64,000 nucleotides of DNA from Kribbella rubisoli (lineage in GTDB: Bacteria; Actinomycetota; Actinomycetes; Propionibacteriales; Kribbellaceae): assembly GCF_004217145.1 (NCBI RefSeq), contig NZ_SHKR01000015.1:558001-622000 (forward strand). Direction: 5' to 3'. The position numbers and the translations under genes were made by a program. Shown here piece by piece: positions 36,078-45,974 of this stretch. Positions within the stretch are counted from its first letter, which is position 1. Each line of letters starts with the position of its first letter. The notes below the pieces were generated by a model. It did not search any database. It was given only the letters and a program-made list of their open reading frames with translations, and had not been told where the DNA came from.

Positions 36078-37477
36078 ATCTCGTCATCCTCCTTCTCGAC
36101 GTCGTCGGGCTCGAGCGAGTTGAATTCCACGGTGACGACGGCGTCCCGGCCGTCGCCCGGCAACCCTGGCGGTACCCCGGTGCGGCCGGCGAAGGGAACA
36201 TGAGGTGCCCTGCCGTACAGCGGAGTACGTCCGGTTCCACGGATGATGACTCGCACGGTGGCGTACGACGGCGCGTGCTCGAGTTGCACATGCACGGTCC
36301 TGCCGTCGTCATCGAGCCAGATCCGGCGGGTCTCCTCACGTGCCCAGCCCAGACCGCGACGGGACAACGAGCTCACCTCGACGGCACTTTCCTCCGACCC
36401 GGGCACCGCCGGCTTGGTCAAGCGGAAGCTGAATTCCTTCAGGTCCGACGTCCAGGTCGGATTGTCTTCGAGGCGCGGACCACGTGCGGCGGCCGCGGAT
36501 CCCGCTCCGAAGGCGTCCCCGCAGAGCAGCTCCTGGATCGTCCTGCTCGGCAGGATCGCCCGGCGCTCACAGATGTCGATCGGCGCTGCGAGCTCGATGC
36601 AGCCGTCGTCCGCCACCTTCAGGTCGAGCCGGGCCAGAATCACGGGGGCGGCGGCCGGTTCGGTCGGGAACAGGTCCGGATGCGTGGAACCTGGTTCCGT
36701 CGGCGGCTCGAGCTCGGTGACGTCAGCCGCGGCGAGGCAGCGCGCCTCGTCGAGCAGCACCTTCGCCCGCTGGTCCGGTTCTGCGTTGGCGATCCGCTCC
36801 GCTGCCAGTGCCACTACACCGTTCGGCTCGGCATGCTTGCTGCCCGGCTCCAAACCGAAGAGGGCACGCAGGCGGGGGTAGGGCAGCCACTCGTCGCCGA
36901 CCGTCTCGACGAGGTCCAGGCGAGCAGTCTCCAGAACCCGCGAGGCCTCGTTGTGCTCCCGCGTCGTGTCGCAGGGGTCAGCGAGCGCCGGCACCATGCG
37001 GTCAAGACAGAACTCGGCCTGAAGCACGACGTACACGCGGGCGTTATGCGTGTGTGTGCCGCAGCCGTCATCGTCGGGATCCTGCAGATCCGGAGTCGGG
37101 GTGCTACAGCCGCAGCCTCCGGGGCCGCTCGCGGCACGATGCGCCTTGAGCCATTCATTCGCCCAGAGTCCGAGATCGCGGCATTGCCGCGCCTCGATCC
37201 TGAGCTCGTGTCCGCGACCGTCGATTGCCAGACCCGGCCCTACGTCGATGATCATCTTGTCGCAGGTGACCGGCAGGCCCCAGACGACCCCGGAGCCGTG
37301 GAGCCAGGCCTGGTGCAGCCGCATCTTCCCGCGCGGGTTGCCCAGCATCACGTGAAAGTCCTCGGTGCCGAGCAGCATCCCGGACGCCACCCTGAGGTCC
37401 TGGAACGGCCACAGCGGCAACTCGATGTCCTCGCGGTCGTCGTCGGCGAGCGTCGATGCGTGCGGGGCAGTGGTCAT
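36074..37477 (-). CDS. Injection-system accessory protein, unknown (467 aa)
   Basis: A soluble protein sharing its N-terminal module (residues about 20-95: WPFQDLRVASGMLLGTEDF, WLHGSGVVWGLPVTCDK, VGPGLAIDGRGHELRI) with the protein from the next gene, so the two are probably distant paralogues or partners. A GGCGCSTP motif and 'DDDGCGTHTHNARVYVVL' (about 120-150) suggest a metal or disulphide site. The C-terminus is strand-rich. Both ends overlap neighbours by four bases. In this cluster type these genes follow the ATPase; their job is unknown. Confidence 0.75.
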   Translation of the reverse strand: MTTAPHASTLADDDREDIELPLWPFQDLRVASGMLLGTEDFHVMLGNPRGKMRLHQAWLHGSGVVWGLPVTCDKMIIDVGPGLAIDGRGHELRIEARQCRDLGLWANEWLKAHRAASGPGGCGCSTPTPDLQDPDDDGCGTHTHNARVYVVLQAEFCLDRMVPALADPCDTTREHNEASRVLETARLDLVETVGDEWLPYPRLRALFGLEPGSKHAEPNGVVALAAERIANAEPDQRAKVLLDEARCLAAADVTELEPPTEPGSTHPDLFPTEPAAAPVILARLDLKVADDGCIELAAPIDICERRAILPSRTIQELLCGDAFGAGSAAAARGPRLEDNPTWTSDLKEFSFRLTKPAVPGSEESAVEVSSLSRRGLGWAREETRRIWLDDDGRTVHVQLEHAPSYATVRVIIRGTGRTPLYGRAPHVPFAGRTGVPPGLPGDGRDAVVTVEFNSLEPDDVEKEDDEI

Positions 37478-39465
37478 GTCGACTCCTTGGGTGCGGCCGC
37501 GAGGGCACGGATCGCTCTGCGGTCCGGACGCGGGAGAGATCCGGCCGCCAGCCTCGACCGCGGCGGATCCTCGGGCATCGAGCGGCTGTCCTTGGCATAC
37601 TCGCGCCGCAGCGCGGTGAGCAGTTGGCCGTAGGTGACGGCACCGCCTTCGCGGGCGGCCAGGTAGGCGGCCCCGATCGCGGCGTTGCGGATCCAGCCGC
37701 CGGGTACGGCGTGACGCCAGGCGAGTTCGTCCAGATCGACTCCTGGAGCCCGGATCTCAGCCGGCAGATGGATTTCCCAGAGCCTCAGCCGGCTCGGTGT
37801 GTCGGGCAGCTCGAACTCGACGATGTAGTCCATCCGCCGGCTGAACGCAGGATCGATGTTCTGGCGCAGGTTGGTCGCCAGAACGACCAGGCCGTTGAAT
37901 CGTTCGACGCGTTGCAGCAGGTATGCCGTTTCGAGGTTGGCGTACCGGTCGTGCGCGTCGCTGACCTTTGTTCGGCTGCCGAACAGGGCGTCGGCCTCGT
38001 CGAGGAACAGCACGGCCTGAGTGCGCTCGGCGACGTCGAAGATCGCACCTAGGTTCTTCTCGGTCTCACCCAGCCATTTCGACACTATGTTGGCGACGTC
38101 GACGACGAGCAGGTCGGTGCCGATCGCGGTCGCCACGACCTCCGTGGCCAGACTCTTGCCGGTACCCGGCGGGCCGCTGAAGAGCAGCCGGACCCCACGA
38201 CAGGCTCGCGCGACCTGCCCCAAATCCCAGTCCTCGAGGACAATCTGCTGGTGTTCGAGCCGCGAGACCGCCTCGTCCAGAACGTCGGTCTGACCGTAGG
38301 GGAGGACCAGGCGATCCCAGCCGGCATCTGGTGTGGTGAGCCGGGCACCGGCCGGCAGCGCCGAGCTGGCACGGGCCCGGATGGACTCGGTGACAGCTGC
38401 CTGGATCCCTGCGACGTCCGTTCTGTCCGGCCGTCGGCCGAGATCGACGGCCAGCTGTGCGGTTGTCGTCGGGTCGAGGGAGTGCCGCGCAGCTAGATCC
38501 GCAGCTGCCTCGGGCTGATCGGGCAAGATCGAGTGCCATGCCCGGCGCTGATCAGCCGGCGAAACCGGAGCGACCGTGATACCGATGACAGGATCCGGTC
38601 CGATCAAGGCCACCGACCCAGCCGGAGCGGCGATGATGAGCGGGCCGGTGACCAGTGTCGGGTTCAGCCCGCGTGCAGGCCCGGTCAGTGCCTCCGGCTG
38701 GAATGCGACAGCGATCGGCAGGTGCCCGCGTGCGGCGGCAAGGACAGAGAGCCTGGCAAGCGCGAGTGAGTCGTCGGGTGCGCAGCGCTGTACCAACGGG
38801 GGAGCGCCGGCAGCCGAAGCGAGCGCCGCGCAGCGCCCGAGGGCAACTGTCTCGTCCTGAGCCAGGATCAGGATCACCGTCCTGGCGGGATGCTGCAGAG
38901 CTGTCACCGCGTCGGCGACGAGCGGCTCCTCAAGCCAGTCCTCCAGTCCGGGCAGGAGACCGTCGATATCCGGATAGTTGGCTGCCGCGCCGGTCTGCAA
39001 CCCGCGAAGTGTCGGCCACAGGCCATCGAGCAGGGTCAGAGAACGCTCGGTGAATGCGTCATCTCCGGTGATCTCGAGCGCCCTTGTGGCGATCGCGGAG
39101 CCTTCGTGCAGGAGGGCGAGAACCGCACGTTCGCCGTAGGTCGGACCAAGCAACCGGAGCCCCAGGCCAACGGTCGGCCGCCCCACGGCCCTGGGGTGCA
39201 GCACCCGGAACACCGAGGCGAAGCCGCTGTCGTCGTCCGGCATTCCCGCGAGTGTGATCAGCTCCAGCTCGGCGGGTACCAGGTCGAGCACGTCGCGAAG
39301 GCGCTCGAGGCCGCCTATGTGCGTGGTGGGACCGCCGCGCGGGTGTAGTTCGGTCCATTCACGGAGCCAATCGGCACAGCGCTGCGCCTCGGGCGCCACG
39401 ACCGTACGGACATGGTCGGACAAGCGCTCCACGAGCAGGTGGATGGCCGCGTCGAGCTCACTCAT
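37474..39465 (-). CDS. AAA+ ATPase of the contractile injection system (Afp15-like)
   Basis: A 663-residue protein. The C-terminal half is an AAA+ domain: Walker A SGPPGTGKSLATEVV near residue 428, Walker B AVLFLDEADALFGSR near 483, sensor-1 VVLATNLRQNID, arginine finger FSRRMDYIVEF. The N-terminal 380 residues are a family-specific domain with helices at the start (IHLLVERLSDHVRTVVAPEA). Every contractile injection cluster of the eCIS type carries one such ATPase, needed for assembly. It overlaps both neighbours, the upstream gene by eight bases. Confidence 0.93.
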   Translation of the reverse strand: MSELDAAIHLLVERLSDHVRTVVAPEAQRCADWLREWTELHPRGGPTTHIGGLERLRDVLDLVPAELELITLAGMPDDDSGFASVFRVLHPRAVGRPTVGLGLRLLGPTYGERAVLALLHEGSAIATRALEITGDDAFTERSLTLLDGLWPTLRGLQTGAAANYPDIDGLLPGLEDWLEEPLVADAVTALQHPARTVILILAQDETVALGRCAALASAAGAPPLVQRCAPDDSLALARLSVLAAARGHLPIAVAFQPEALTGPARGLNPTLVTGPLIIAAPAGSVALIGPDPVIGITVAPVSPADQRRAWHSILPDQPEAAADLAARHSLDPTTTAQLAVDLGRRPDRTDVAGIQAAVTESIRARASSALPAGARLTTPDAGWDRLVLPYGQTDVLDEAVSRLEHQQIVLEDWDLGQVARACRGVRLLFSGPPGTGKSLATEVVATAIGTDLLVVDVANIVSKWLGETEKNLGAIFDVAERTQAVLFLDEADALFGSRTKVSDAHDRYANLETAYLLQRVERFNGLVVLATNLRQNIDPAFSRRMDYIVEFELPDTPSRLRLWEIHLPAEIRAPGVDLDELAWRHAVPGGWIRNAAIGAAYLAAREGGAVTYGQLLTALRREYAKDSRSMPEDPPRSRLAAGSLPRPDRRAIRALAAAPKEST

Positions 39466-41131
39466 AGCGGAACGTCACCACCGTTCCGAGCCAAGGAACG
39501 AACCCCGGGTCGAGGTCCAGGCCGGCGCTGCGGATCGCCAGCTCCACCGACATGCCAGGAAGAACCACCTCGACCCACCCCGGTGTGGCGACGATGTGTC
39601 CGCCGCGGTGGATCAACCAGTCCAACAGACGTGCCGGGGCTGGGCTCGGGAGATCGTCCGTGCCACAGGCTGCTGCCTGCAGGCGAGCTACGGTGATCCG
39701 CCGCCAACGGGCGGCGAGCAAGGCAACGCGGCGTTGCTCGGCGTCAGTCGCCGGAACTCCGTCGAGAAGCTTCGCAACGTCGGTCCTGGACAAGCCGGCG
39801 AGCGCCAGCACTGCGGGCTCGTCGCCGGCGGCTCTCGTAAGCAGTTGTCCGACTTGCCAGAGCGTCCACTGGACGCCTCGCTGTGAGAGCGCGGGGTCGT
39901 CGCGTACGCAGCCCGGAAGTCCTGCATGTGCAGAGGTCGCGAGAAGGAACAGAAGTCCTGCCCACCGGCTCTGCTCCGCTGAGCGGTCGGACGAGTCACT
40001 GTCGCCGCGATCCGTTATGGCGGCGGCACTCGCCGGGCGCGAGTCTGGTATCTCCTCTGGAGCAATCGTGTTGTGCGGATCGCGATGTGTCGGGGCGAGG
40101 ACGATCTCGTCCGTAGCGAGTCGTTCGAGGAGCTGGCGGGCGATCTCGGCGACTGTCGGTTGACCTGACGGTGCGGAGGCGAGCGCAGGTTCGACCTCGT
40201 AGACGATCAACCACGCCCACGCCGTTGCGACGGCGAGGTCGGGGCGGAGCCGCGATTTCAGGAACGACACGGCCAGGCTGGACCTTCCAACAAGCACCAC
40301 AGCCCGATCCGCCACGGCCTGATCTCGTTCCGTCCAGTCTGCTACCGTCCGATCTACCTCCCCGTACGATCCGGCGCGCCCCGGATCCGCCGCCCGATCC
40401 GACGCCGGCTGCTCCGCTTCTGTCCGGTCGGCTTCCGGTCGGTCCATCACGACACGATCCATCCGGGCTCGCTGTGTCGCAGTCGGTGCTGCGCTGGAGC
40501 GTTGCGCCGCGGCGTCGCTCGGCACGACGGTTCCGCCATCAAGCGCCGCAGCCGAAACACCGTAGGTGGCCCCAATGACAATGGCGAGGGCGGTCCAGCC
40601 CTCCACGCCCAGGGCGCGATCGATGCCGGGTACTCCGCATCTCGCGACGGCCTGGATCAGACCTGGAAGCACCGCGTGGGGCCGCCGGGACAGTGCGACC
40701 GGGATGCGGACCGCGGAATCTACCGCGTACGCCGGGGAATCGACCAGCCCGGCCTGCACCCACATCCAGTCATCATCGTTGCGATCGGCAACCGTGCTCA
40801 CCACGAAGGTTGCCAGCAGATCTACGTCGCTCTCGAAGTGAATCCACCGTGGATCGGTGCTGATCGATTGCGACAGAACGTCGACGATGGCCTGGGCCCA
40901 TTGCGGCACGAGCTCGGGGAGGCGGCTGAGCTCCCCGCACCCGAGCGCAAGATCCAGTTCCCGGATGAACCACAGTCCGGATGGCAGCGGCGTACGAGCG
41001 AGGGCTCTTGGCAGGTCGTCGACGACAGCCTGCGCGGTGGCACCGAGCCGTCGGTGTGCGTCCGCTGTGCGGTCGACTCCGACGAGCGTGGTCGACAGCA
41101 GGTCGATGCTGAGGTCGTGTCCGTGGCTCAT
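39458..41131 (-). CDS. Injection-system protein with Asp-Arg-rich linker, unknown
   Basis: A 557-residue protein from the ATG at 41131, which overlaps the stop of the preceding gene as ATGA; the longer frame to 41317 is antisense-like and was not used. Between residues about 220 and 275 there is a low-complexity linker built from DR and AD units (RMDRVVMDRPEADRTEAE, then VDRTVADWTERDQAVADR). The flanking domains are mostly helical. The C-terminal segment (HRGGHIVATPGWVEVVLP...VPWLGTVVTFRYE) ends in beta strands. It lies between the tail protein and the ATPase, where eCIS clusters often carry a family-specific partner protein. Not recognised. Confidence 0.7.
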   Translation of the reverse strand: MSHGHDLSIDLLSTTLVGVDRTADAHRRLGATAQAVVDDLPRALARTPLPSGLWFIRELDLALGCGELSRLPELVPQWAQAIVDVLSQSISTDPRWIHFESDVDLLATFVVSTVADRNDDDWMWVQAGLVDSPAYAVDSAVRIPVALSRRPHAVLPGLIQAVARCGVPGIDRALGVEGWTALAIVIGATYGVSAAALDGGTVVPSDAAAQRSSAAPTATQRARMDRVVMDRPEADRTEAEQPASDRAADPGRAGSYGEVDRTVADWTERDQAVADRAVVLVGRSSLAVSFLKSRLRPDLAVATAWAWLIVYEVEPALASAPSGQPTVAEIARQLLERLATDEIVLAPTHRDPHNTIAPEEIPDSRPASAAAITDRGDSDSSDRSAEQSRWAGLLFLLATSAHAGLPGCVRDDPALSQRGVQWTLWQVGQLLTRAAGDEPAVLALAGLSRTDVAKLLDGVPATDAEQRRVALLAARWRRITVARLQAAACGTDDLPSPAPARLLDWLIHRGGHIVATPGWVEVVLPGMSVELAIRSAGLDLDPGFVPWLGTVVTFRYE

Positions 41132-43305
41132 CCGATCCTCACCCGCCCGATGGCCGTGTTCTCGATCTGTGCCGCCCGGTCGGGCACACCGACGATCCCG
41201 TTGGCACCGAGGAACACCTGGCCGGCGATCTCCGGCACCCAGCCCGAATCCACAGCCACGAACGAGGTCAGCCCGGTGCGGAAGCGGCCGATGCGCATTC
41301 CGGCGCCGAACTCGCACACATCGGCTCGGGTGTGTGCCGGCTTCTGAGCCTCGATGATCGAGGTCAGCACCGCTCGCTCGTCACGATCGACCGGCGTCGG
41401 CAGGATGACGGTGAAGCGGTGGGCGATCGCGTCATCGTCGCCCAGTACGTCGTTCGCACCTGGAAGCGGGCCGCCGACGCTGAAAGAGCCGAGCGGCTCC
41501 ACTGCCCGGCCGGCGCTCGCGATGAACGGTGGGCGCGGCCCCGTTGTAGGAGGGCCGAGAACCGAACCACCCAACCCGCGAAGCCGCCAGTTCTCCACGA
41601 TCGCCACGTCGCGGCGCAGGTAAAGCGTGAGGATCTGTTCCAGCGCGGCTCTCGTTCCGCGCAGGCGGTACAGGTCGTAGACCTGTGCGACGAGCTCACG
41701 CCGGGACGACAGGGGCCAGCGCCGGTCGAGCACCATGCCGAGGAACCCCGCCAGCCAGTCGAGGGCCTCAACGGGAGCCGTGAGCGGGTCGAGCAGATAG
41801 CTTCGTTGCTCTGCGCGGGCATCGAGGTCGCGAAGCATGCCCTCGGAGGGTGCGAGGAACCGCTGGAGGAAGGCTGCGTCGGATTCGTCCCGAGACCAGC
41901 CACGGGGCAGCTGTGTCGCGAGGCGATGGCCGGACTTCTCCACGCGGACCTCCCGTACTCGCGGAGACGCCTTGGCACTGCCGTCGAGGTCGATGACAAG
42001 CCACAGGTACCGTCCTGGCGGGGCGTTGACCGGCGCTTCGTACGTCTCGTAGCCGTCATCACTCGGGATCTGCTCCCACGGACGCTCCCGGCCTGCCGTC
42101 CGGTGGTACAGCGGCTGGGTTGTCTCGTCGGAGACATCACGAATGAGCTCGGCCGGCGGCAGCGGTGGTGTGAGTTCGGCGTACGGCACAGATCGGGATT
42201 CATGATCCGGCGCGCGCGGCGGCAACGAGTCGATGACCTCGTCGACGTCGGTGGTCACCGCGGCGAGGCGGAGTGCAGTACCTGGTGGGATGCAGGCGTC
42301 GATGAAGACTCGACCCCATTGTGCTCGGTACCTGCCGGAGTCCAGCCGGTAGGTCAGCAGCCGGCCGGACGACTGGTAGACCGCGGCACTTCCCGCCATG
42401 CGGGCCATGCCTCCTGCGATGGTGTAGACGACGCCTCCGTCGAGGTCGACGCCGAGCGCGGCTCCGTCGTACCCGGGCGCGGCCTGCGGCTCGATGCCGA
42501 TCCAACTGCCGGAGTCGTCGCGCCACGCGAGGAGCGGCCGACCGGGTCCGACCGCTACGACGAGGATCTGGCGGTCGTTCACCTCGAGATCAGTTGCTCC
42601 CGGCACCGATAATGGGCGCCGGCCCTCGGGCGTGCAGATGACGGCCTCGGGTCCCTCCGGCGAGGTCCAGAGCACGAGGACGCCGGCCGTGGGATGGCAC
42701 ACCAGTCGGGACGGCCGGAGTCCGCCCGCTCCGGGCGGAGGCGTCAGTATTCCTGCAGGTATGGGTCCGCGCCGGCCGCGAATCGCAACGAGCGACGGTG
42801 GGCCGTCAAGCAGTGCGAGGACGCCGAAGTCCGCTGTCGCCACATCGACCGGGCGCCTCACGACGCCGCCGCTCGAACCAGGAGTCGGAACGGCACGGAG
42901 GAGTCGCTGCGACCACAGGTCGACGACCAGGACTCTCGCACGTCCCGGCTCCGCGACGTACAACCGTTGGGCCTGATCGATGGCGAGCCCACGTGGCCGC
43001 TCGAGGGCTCCGGGATGAGCCGTGCCATCGGCAGGTGGCTCGAGGACAGCGTGTGGCAGAACCACGACCTTGCCGAGCGCCGGTTCGCTTCGATAGGCGC
43101 GCCCCCAGCGGTCGATGGCCAGCCCCGCGGGTGCTGCGGGCGGGTTGTCGTCGTTGGCCTCTGAAGGGACTGTCCAGGCGAGTTCGAACCCGTGGCCGTC
43201 ATCGAGCAGGCTCGTGCCATTGTGGTGGCAGCGTAGCCACTGATCCGGTTCCGAGAGCCGGCTGAGGCTCCCGGTCAACCCTGCGGGAAGCGTTGTCATC
43301 GTCAT
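41128..43305 (-). CDS. Phage tail protein (baseplate) with beta-propeller-like N-terminus
   Basis: A 725-residue protein. The N-terminal 380 residues have repeated propeller-like strands (GLAIDRWGRAYRSEP, GLAIDQAQRLYVAEPGRARV, DLWSQRLLRAV). The C-terminal third has the tail-protein domain typical of Afp12/P2 gpI-like baseplate components: ALDWLAGFLGMVLDRRWPL, VAQVYDLYRLRGTRAALEQI. It probably forms part of the wedge or arm of the baseplate. The start is the ATG at 43305, which overlaps the stop of the previous gene; the frame reaches 43650 only as an antisense-like extension. Confidence 0.82.
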   Translation of the reverse strand: MTMTTLPAGLTGSLSRLSEPDQWLRCHHNGTSLLDDGHGFELAWTVPSEANDDNPPAAPAGLAIDRWGRAYRSEPALGKVVVLPHAVLEPPADGTAHPGALERPRGLAIDQAQRLYVAEPGRARVLVVDLWSQRLLRAVPTPGSSGGVVRRPVDVATADFGVLALLDGPPSLVAIRGRRGPIPAGILTPPPGAGGLRPSRLVCHPTAGVLVLWTSPEGPEAVICTPEGRRPLSVPGATDLEVNDRQILVVAVGPGRPLLAWRDDSGSWIGIEPQAAPGYDGAALGVDLDGGVVYTIAGGMARMAGSAAVYQSSGRLLTYRLDSGRYRAQWGRVFIDACIPPGTALRLAAVTTDVDEVIDSLPPRAPDHESRSVPYAELTPPLPPAELIRDVSDETTQPLYHRTAGRERPWEQIPSDDGYETYEAPVNAPPGRYLWLVIDLDGSAKASPRVREVRVEKSGHRLATQLPRGWSRDESDAAFLQRFLAPSEGMLRDLDARAEQRSYLLDPLTAPVEALDWLAGFLGMVLDRRWPLSSRRELVAQVYDLYRLRGTRAALEQILTLYLRRDVAIVENWRLRGLGGSVLGPPTTGPRPPFIASAGRAVEPLGSFSVGGPLPGANDVLGDDDAIAHRFTVILPTPVDRDERAVLTSIIEAQKPAHTRADVCEFGAGMRIGRFRTGLTSFVAVDSGWVPEIAGQVFLGANGIVGVPDRAAQIENTAIGRVRIG

Positions 43306-45503
43306 CGACACACCTCCGGTGGCAGGGGAACCAGCACTGGATCCTTGCCCGGATCGGGTGGCGGCGTGTAACCGGTGCCGACCGGTAGCGGCGTACCGCG
43401 CACCACGGTCATGGTCGACAGTTGAGGTATCTCCCAACGACTGAGCTCCACCGTTTGCTGCACGTCCCACGCCGAGCCGAGTCGCCGAGCGAGCTGAAGG
43501 TCGCCCTCGACGGAGTCGACCCCGTCGACCTGTACGGCGATTGCCTCGAGCTCGGCCCGCCGTACGGCCCGGCCGAGTGGCCACCCGCGGCCGGACGGGC
43601 CGAAAGGCGGCACCGGCGCGAGATACTGGCGCAGCAGGAGTTCCACCCACCGACGGACCGCGTCGACCTGGTAGCCCTCCCTGACCCTGATCCCGACCGC
43701 CACGGCGATCTCTCGGTAGGTCGGGGGGATGACGTAGAGCTCGGTCGTGACCAGACGTCGGGGATCGAGGTAGGTCGCGACGCGACGAAGGAGGTCGGAG
43801 TCGGGGAGCGGTGCCTCCGGGCTGCGGAGATCCTCGTCCGGGAAAATGACGACACTAACTGCTCCCGCCCGACGCACGGTCGGGGTGTCGGGGTGGAACA
43901 GCGACAGCGTGTCAGCGCGACTGACCCCACTCACTTCGCAGGCGAGCGAGCCGAAGTCCTCGGCCACCACAGCTCGGTCTCGTCGGTGAACGCGTCCAGG
44001 GATGTCCGAGAGCGCAGCGGCCAGCGTCACCGAGTCCGCGCCGCCGCGGGCCGGCAGGACGTTGGTGACCGTGACCGAGGCTACGCCGGTCAACGCGTTG
44101 ATTGCACCACGCGGTACGTTGCCTGCGGCACCGCCGCCGTACCTGTAGCTGACAACGCGGACGCGTTGTCCCAGCTGCGGCACCCTGCTGCGCATCCCGA
44201 AACGGACAAGTCCCGTCTGGGCCTCCACGCTGAAGTGCGCGTCGTCTTCGCGGCTGGTCGCAAGCGTCTCGACCTCGGTCCACTGCCTCCAGTCGCCGTT
44301 CTCCTCCACATCGAGCCTGACGGTGCCGGACAGCACAGGAGCCTTTGTGAGCTGGAAGGTCTGACCTGGCTCCGAACTTCCGACCCCGAGGAGCTCAGGC
44401 CGGGCGGTGACGGCCTGCTCGACCTGTACGGCGTTGAGACCGACCCAGCGGACCCCGTGGATGCCGTCGTTCTCGGAGCGCGGTCGCTGTACTCGTAGCC
44501 ACCCGATGATGTTGGCGGCAACCTTGGGATCGTCCATCGGTGGCGGCGAATAGTAATCTCCCAGCGGGACAGCACCCTTGCTCTGCAGCGGGAAGTCCTG
44601 CGGCAGTTCGACTTCGACCACGCCGGTGGTCGTCATCCCGCGAGTGCTGTCGTTCACCACGGTCAACGACAACATCGTCTGCTGCGCCGGCGCATCGGGG
44701 CCGCTCCACAGTTCCCAGCGCGTCTCCGGCGGATCCGTCGTCAGTTCGTCGCTGATCCATTTCTTTCCCGGCCTGGCCTCTACCGAGTCGAGATCGAACG
44801 GCCGAGGCAGTTTCTCGTCGAACGCGACCCCGATGAAGAGAGTCTGGCCACTCAACTGTGAGGCGTCGAACGGGTGGTCCGCGACCAGCGCGAGCCAGAG
44901 AGATCGGTCGGCGGTCCGGCTCACGTCGAGCGCAGGCTCCGTAGTAGTCGGATCGTCCGGCAGGACCTGCGTACGGTAGAAGCAGGTGGGATTCGAGACG
45001 TCAGCAGCAGGGCGCCGCAGCGCCGCGCGCTGACGGAGATCCGCGTCTTCGCGTCGCCGGCGTTCGCGGAGCCGTTCACGCTCGTCAAGGTCGATGTCGG
45101 TCGGTACGCACAGCTTCCCCGCGGCTGTTGCCCGCAGCGGCCAGGCGCGGAGTTCGTTGACGGTCTCGTACTCCACCGCTCCGGCGGTCGCGCGAGTGCC
45201 GCGCAGAACCTGTACTCCCGCAGGACGATCTGTCGTTGCCACGAGCAACGTACCGGCCAGCTGCGGCGGCCGCGGCCGGACGCCGAGGAGGTTGAGGAAG
45301 GCGATCTTGGTGGTGTCCGGGATCTGGTTGAATCGGTACAGCAGCGACTCGCCCAGTGACGCGAACAATTCGACGAGGGCGATCCCGGGGTCGCTTTCGT
45401 TGTGGTTGGTCCACTCGGGCGTGTAGACCGGGATCCGGCGGATCAGTTCCTCGCGCAGTTGCTCGTAGGTGCGATCATCGAGGGTAGGTCCCGTGATGGT
45501 CAT
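43302..45503 (-). CDS. Baseplate assembly protein J-like (Afp11-like)
   Basis: A 733-residue baseplate wedge protein. The N-terminus (YEQLREELIRRIPVYTPEWT, then DPGIALVELFASLGESLLYR) is the standard opening of the 'putative baseplate assembly protein' family. The central part is strand-rich and the C-terminal half includes RVVSYRYGGGAAGNVPRGAI and REIAVAVGIRVREGYQVDAV, as in gpJ relatives. It follows the gp25 gene, as in eCIS operons. ATG start at 45503. Confidence 0.92.
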   Translation of the reverse strand: MTITGPTLDDRTYEQLREELIRRIPVYTPEWTNHNESDPGIALVELFASLGESLLYRFNQIPDTTKIAFLNLLGVRPRPPQLAGTLLVATTDRPAGVQVLRGTRATAGAVEYETVNELRAWPLRATAAGKLCVPTDIDLDERERLRERRRREDADLRQRAALRRPAADVSNPTCFYRTQVLPDDPTTTEPALDVSRTADRSLWLALVADHPFDASQLSGQTLFIGVAFDEKLPRPFDLDSVEARPGKKWISDELTTDPPETRWELWSGPDAPAQQTMLSLTVVNDSTRGMTTTGVVEVELPQDFPLQSKGAVPLGDYYSPPPMDDPKVAANIIGWLRVQRPRSENDGIHGVRWVGLNAVQVEQAVTARPELLGVGSSEPGQTFQLTKAPVLSGTVRLDVEENGDWRQWTEVETLATSREDDAHFSVEAQTGLVRFGMRSRVPQLGQRVRVVSYRYGGGAAGNVPRGAINALTGVASVTVTNVLPARGGADSVTLAAALSDIPGRVHRRDRAVVAEDFGSLACEVSGVSRADTLSLFHPDTPTVRRAGAVSVVIFPDEDLRSPEAPLPDSDLLRRVATYLDPRRLVTTELYVIPPTYREIAVAVGIRVREGYQVDAVRRWVELLLRQYLAPVPPFGPSGRGWPLGRAVRRAELEAIAVQVDGVDSVEGDLQLARRLGSAWDVQQTVELSRWEIPQLSTMTVVRGTPLPVGTGYTPPPDPGKDPVLVPLPPEVCR

Positions 45504-45521
45504 GGCTGTGCCGTCGCTGCG

Positions 45522-45938
45522 CTACTGGAGGTAGAACGGGTAGACGAGGTTGTCAGCACGCAGATCCGCGGAGCGGACGTACGAGATGCCGATCCACACC
45601 AGGGTTGGTTGCTCGCCGGGGGTGACCGACACCTCGACCAGGCTGATCCTCGGCTCCCAGGTCGTCAGCGCTGCTTCGACATCGTGCTGGATCGCCGCGC
45701 GCGTAGAGACCGTGTTCGGCGCCATCAGATAACGGCGCAATCCGCACCCGAAGCCCGGAAGCATGAGCCGCTCGCTCGGCTCGGTGTCAAGAATGGTCTC
45801 GATCGACTGCCGCACCAGATCCATCCCGTCGACCCACCCGAGCCGCCCCTCGACCGGCCGCAACGGCGCCCGCACCCCCACCCCCAGCCACCCGTCAACC
45901 GGCGACCGAGCCCCCCCAACCACCTCACCGAACCCCAT
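45522..45938 (-). CDS. gp25/gpW-like baseplate protein (Afp9-like)
   Basis: A 138-residue protein of the GPW/gp25 family, which forms the inner ring of the baseplate and starts sheath assembly. The core reads LVRQSIETILDTEPSERLML, PGFGCGLRRYLMAPNT and AIQHDVEAALTTWEPRISL; the EPSERLM..FG.GL element is diagnostic. I chose the ATG at 45938 with GGAGGA eight bases upstream; the GTG at 45965 has none. It lies just after the candidate cargo gene. Confidence 0.93.
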   Translation of the reverse strand: MGFGEVVGGARSPVDGWLGVGVRAPLRPVEGRLGWVDGMDLVRQSIETILDTEPSERLMLPGFGCGLRRYLMAPNTVSTRAAIQHDVEAALTTWEPRISLVEVSVTPGEQPTLVWIGISYVRSADLRADNLVYPFYLQ

Positions 45939-45974
45939 ACCCCGATCCTCCACACCAACCGTCACCCACGCGTG

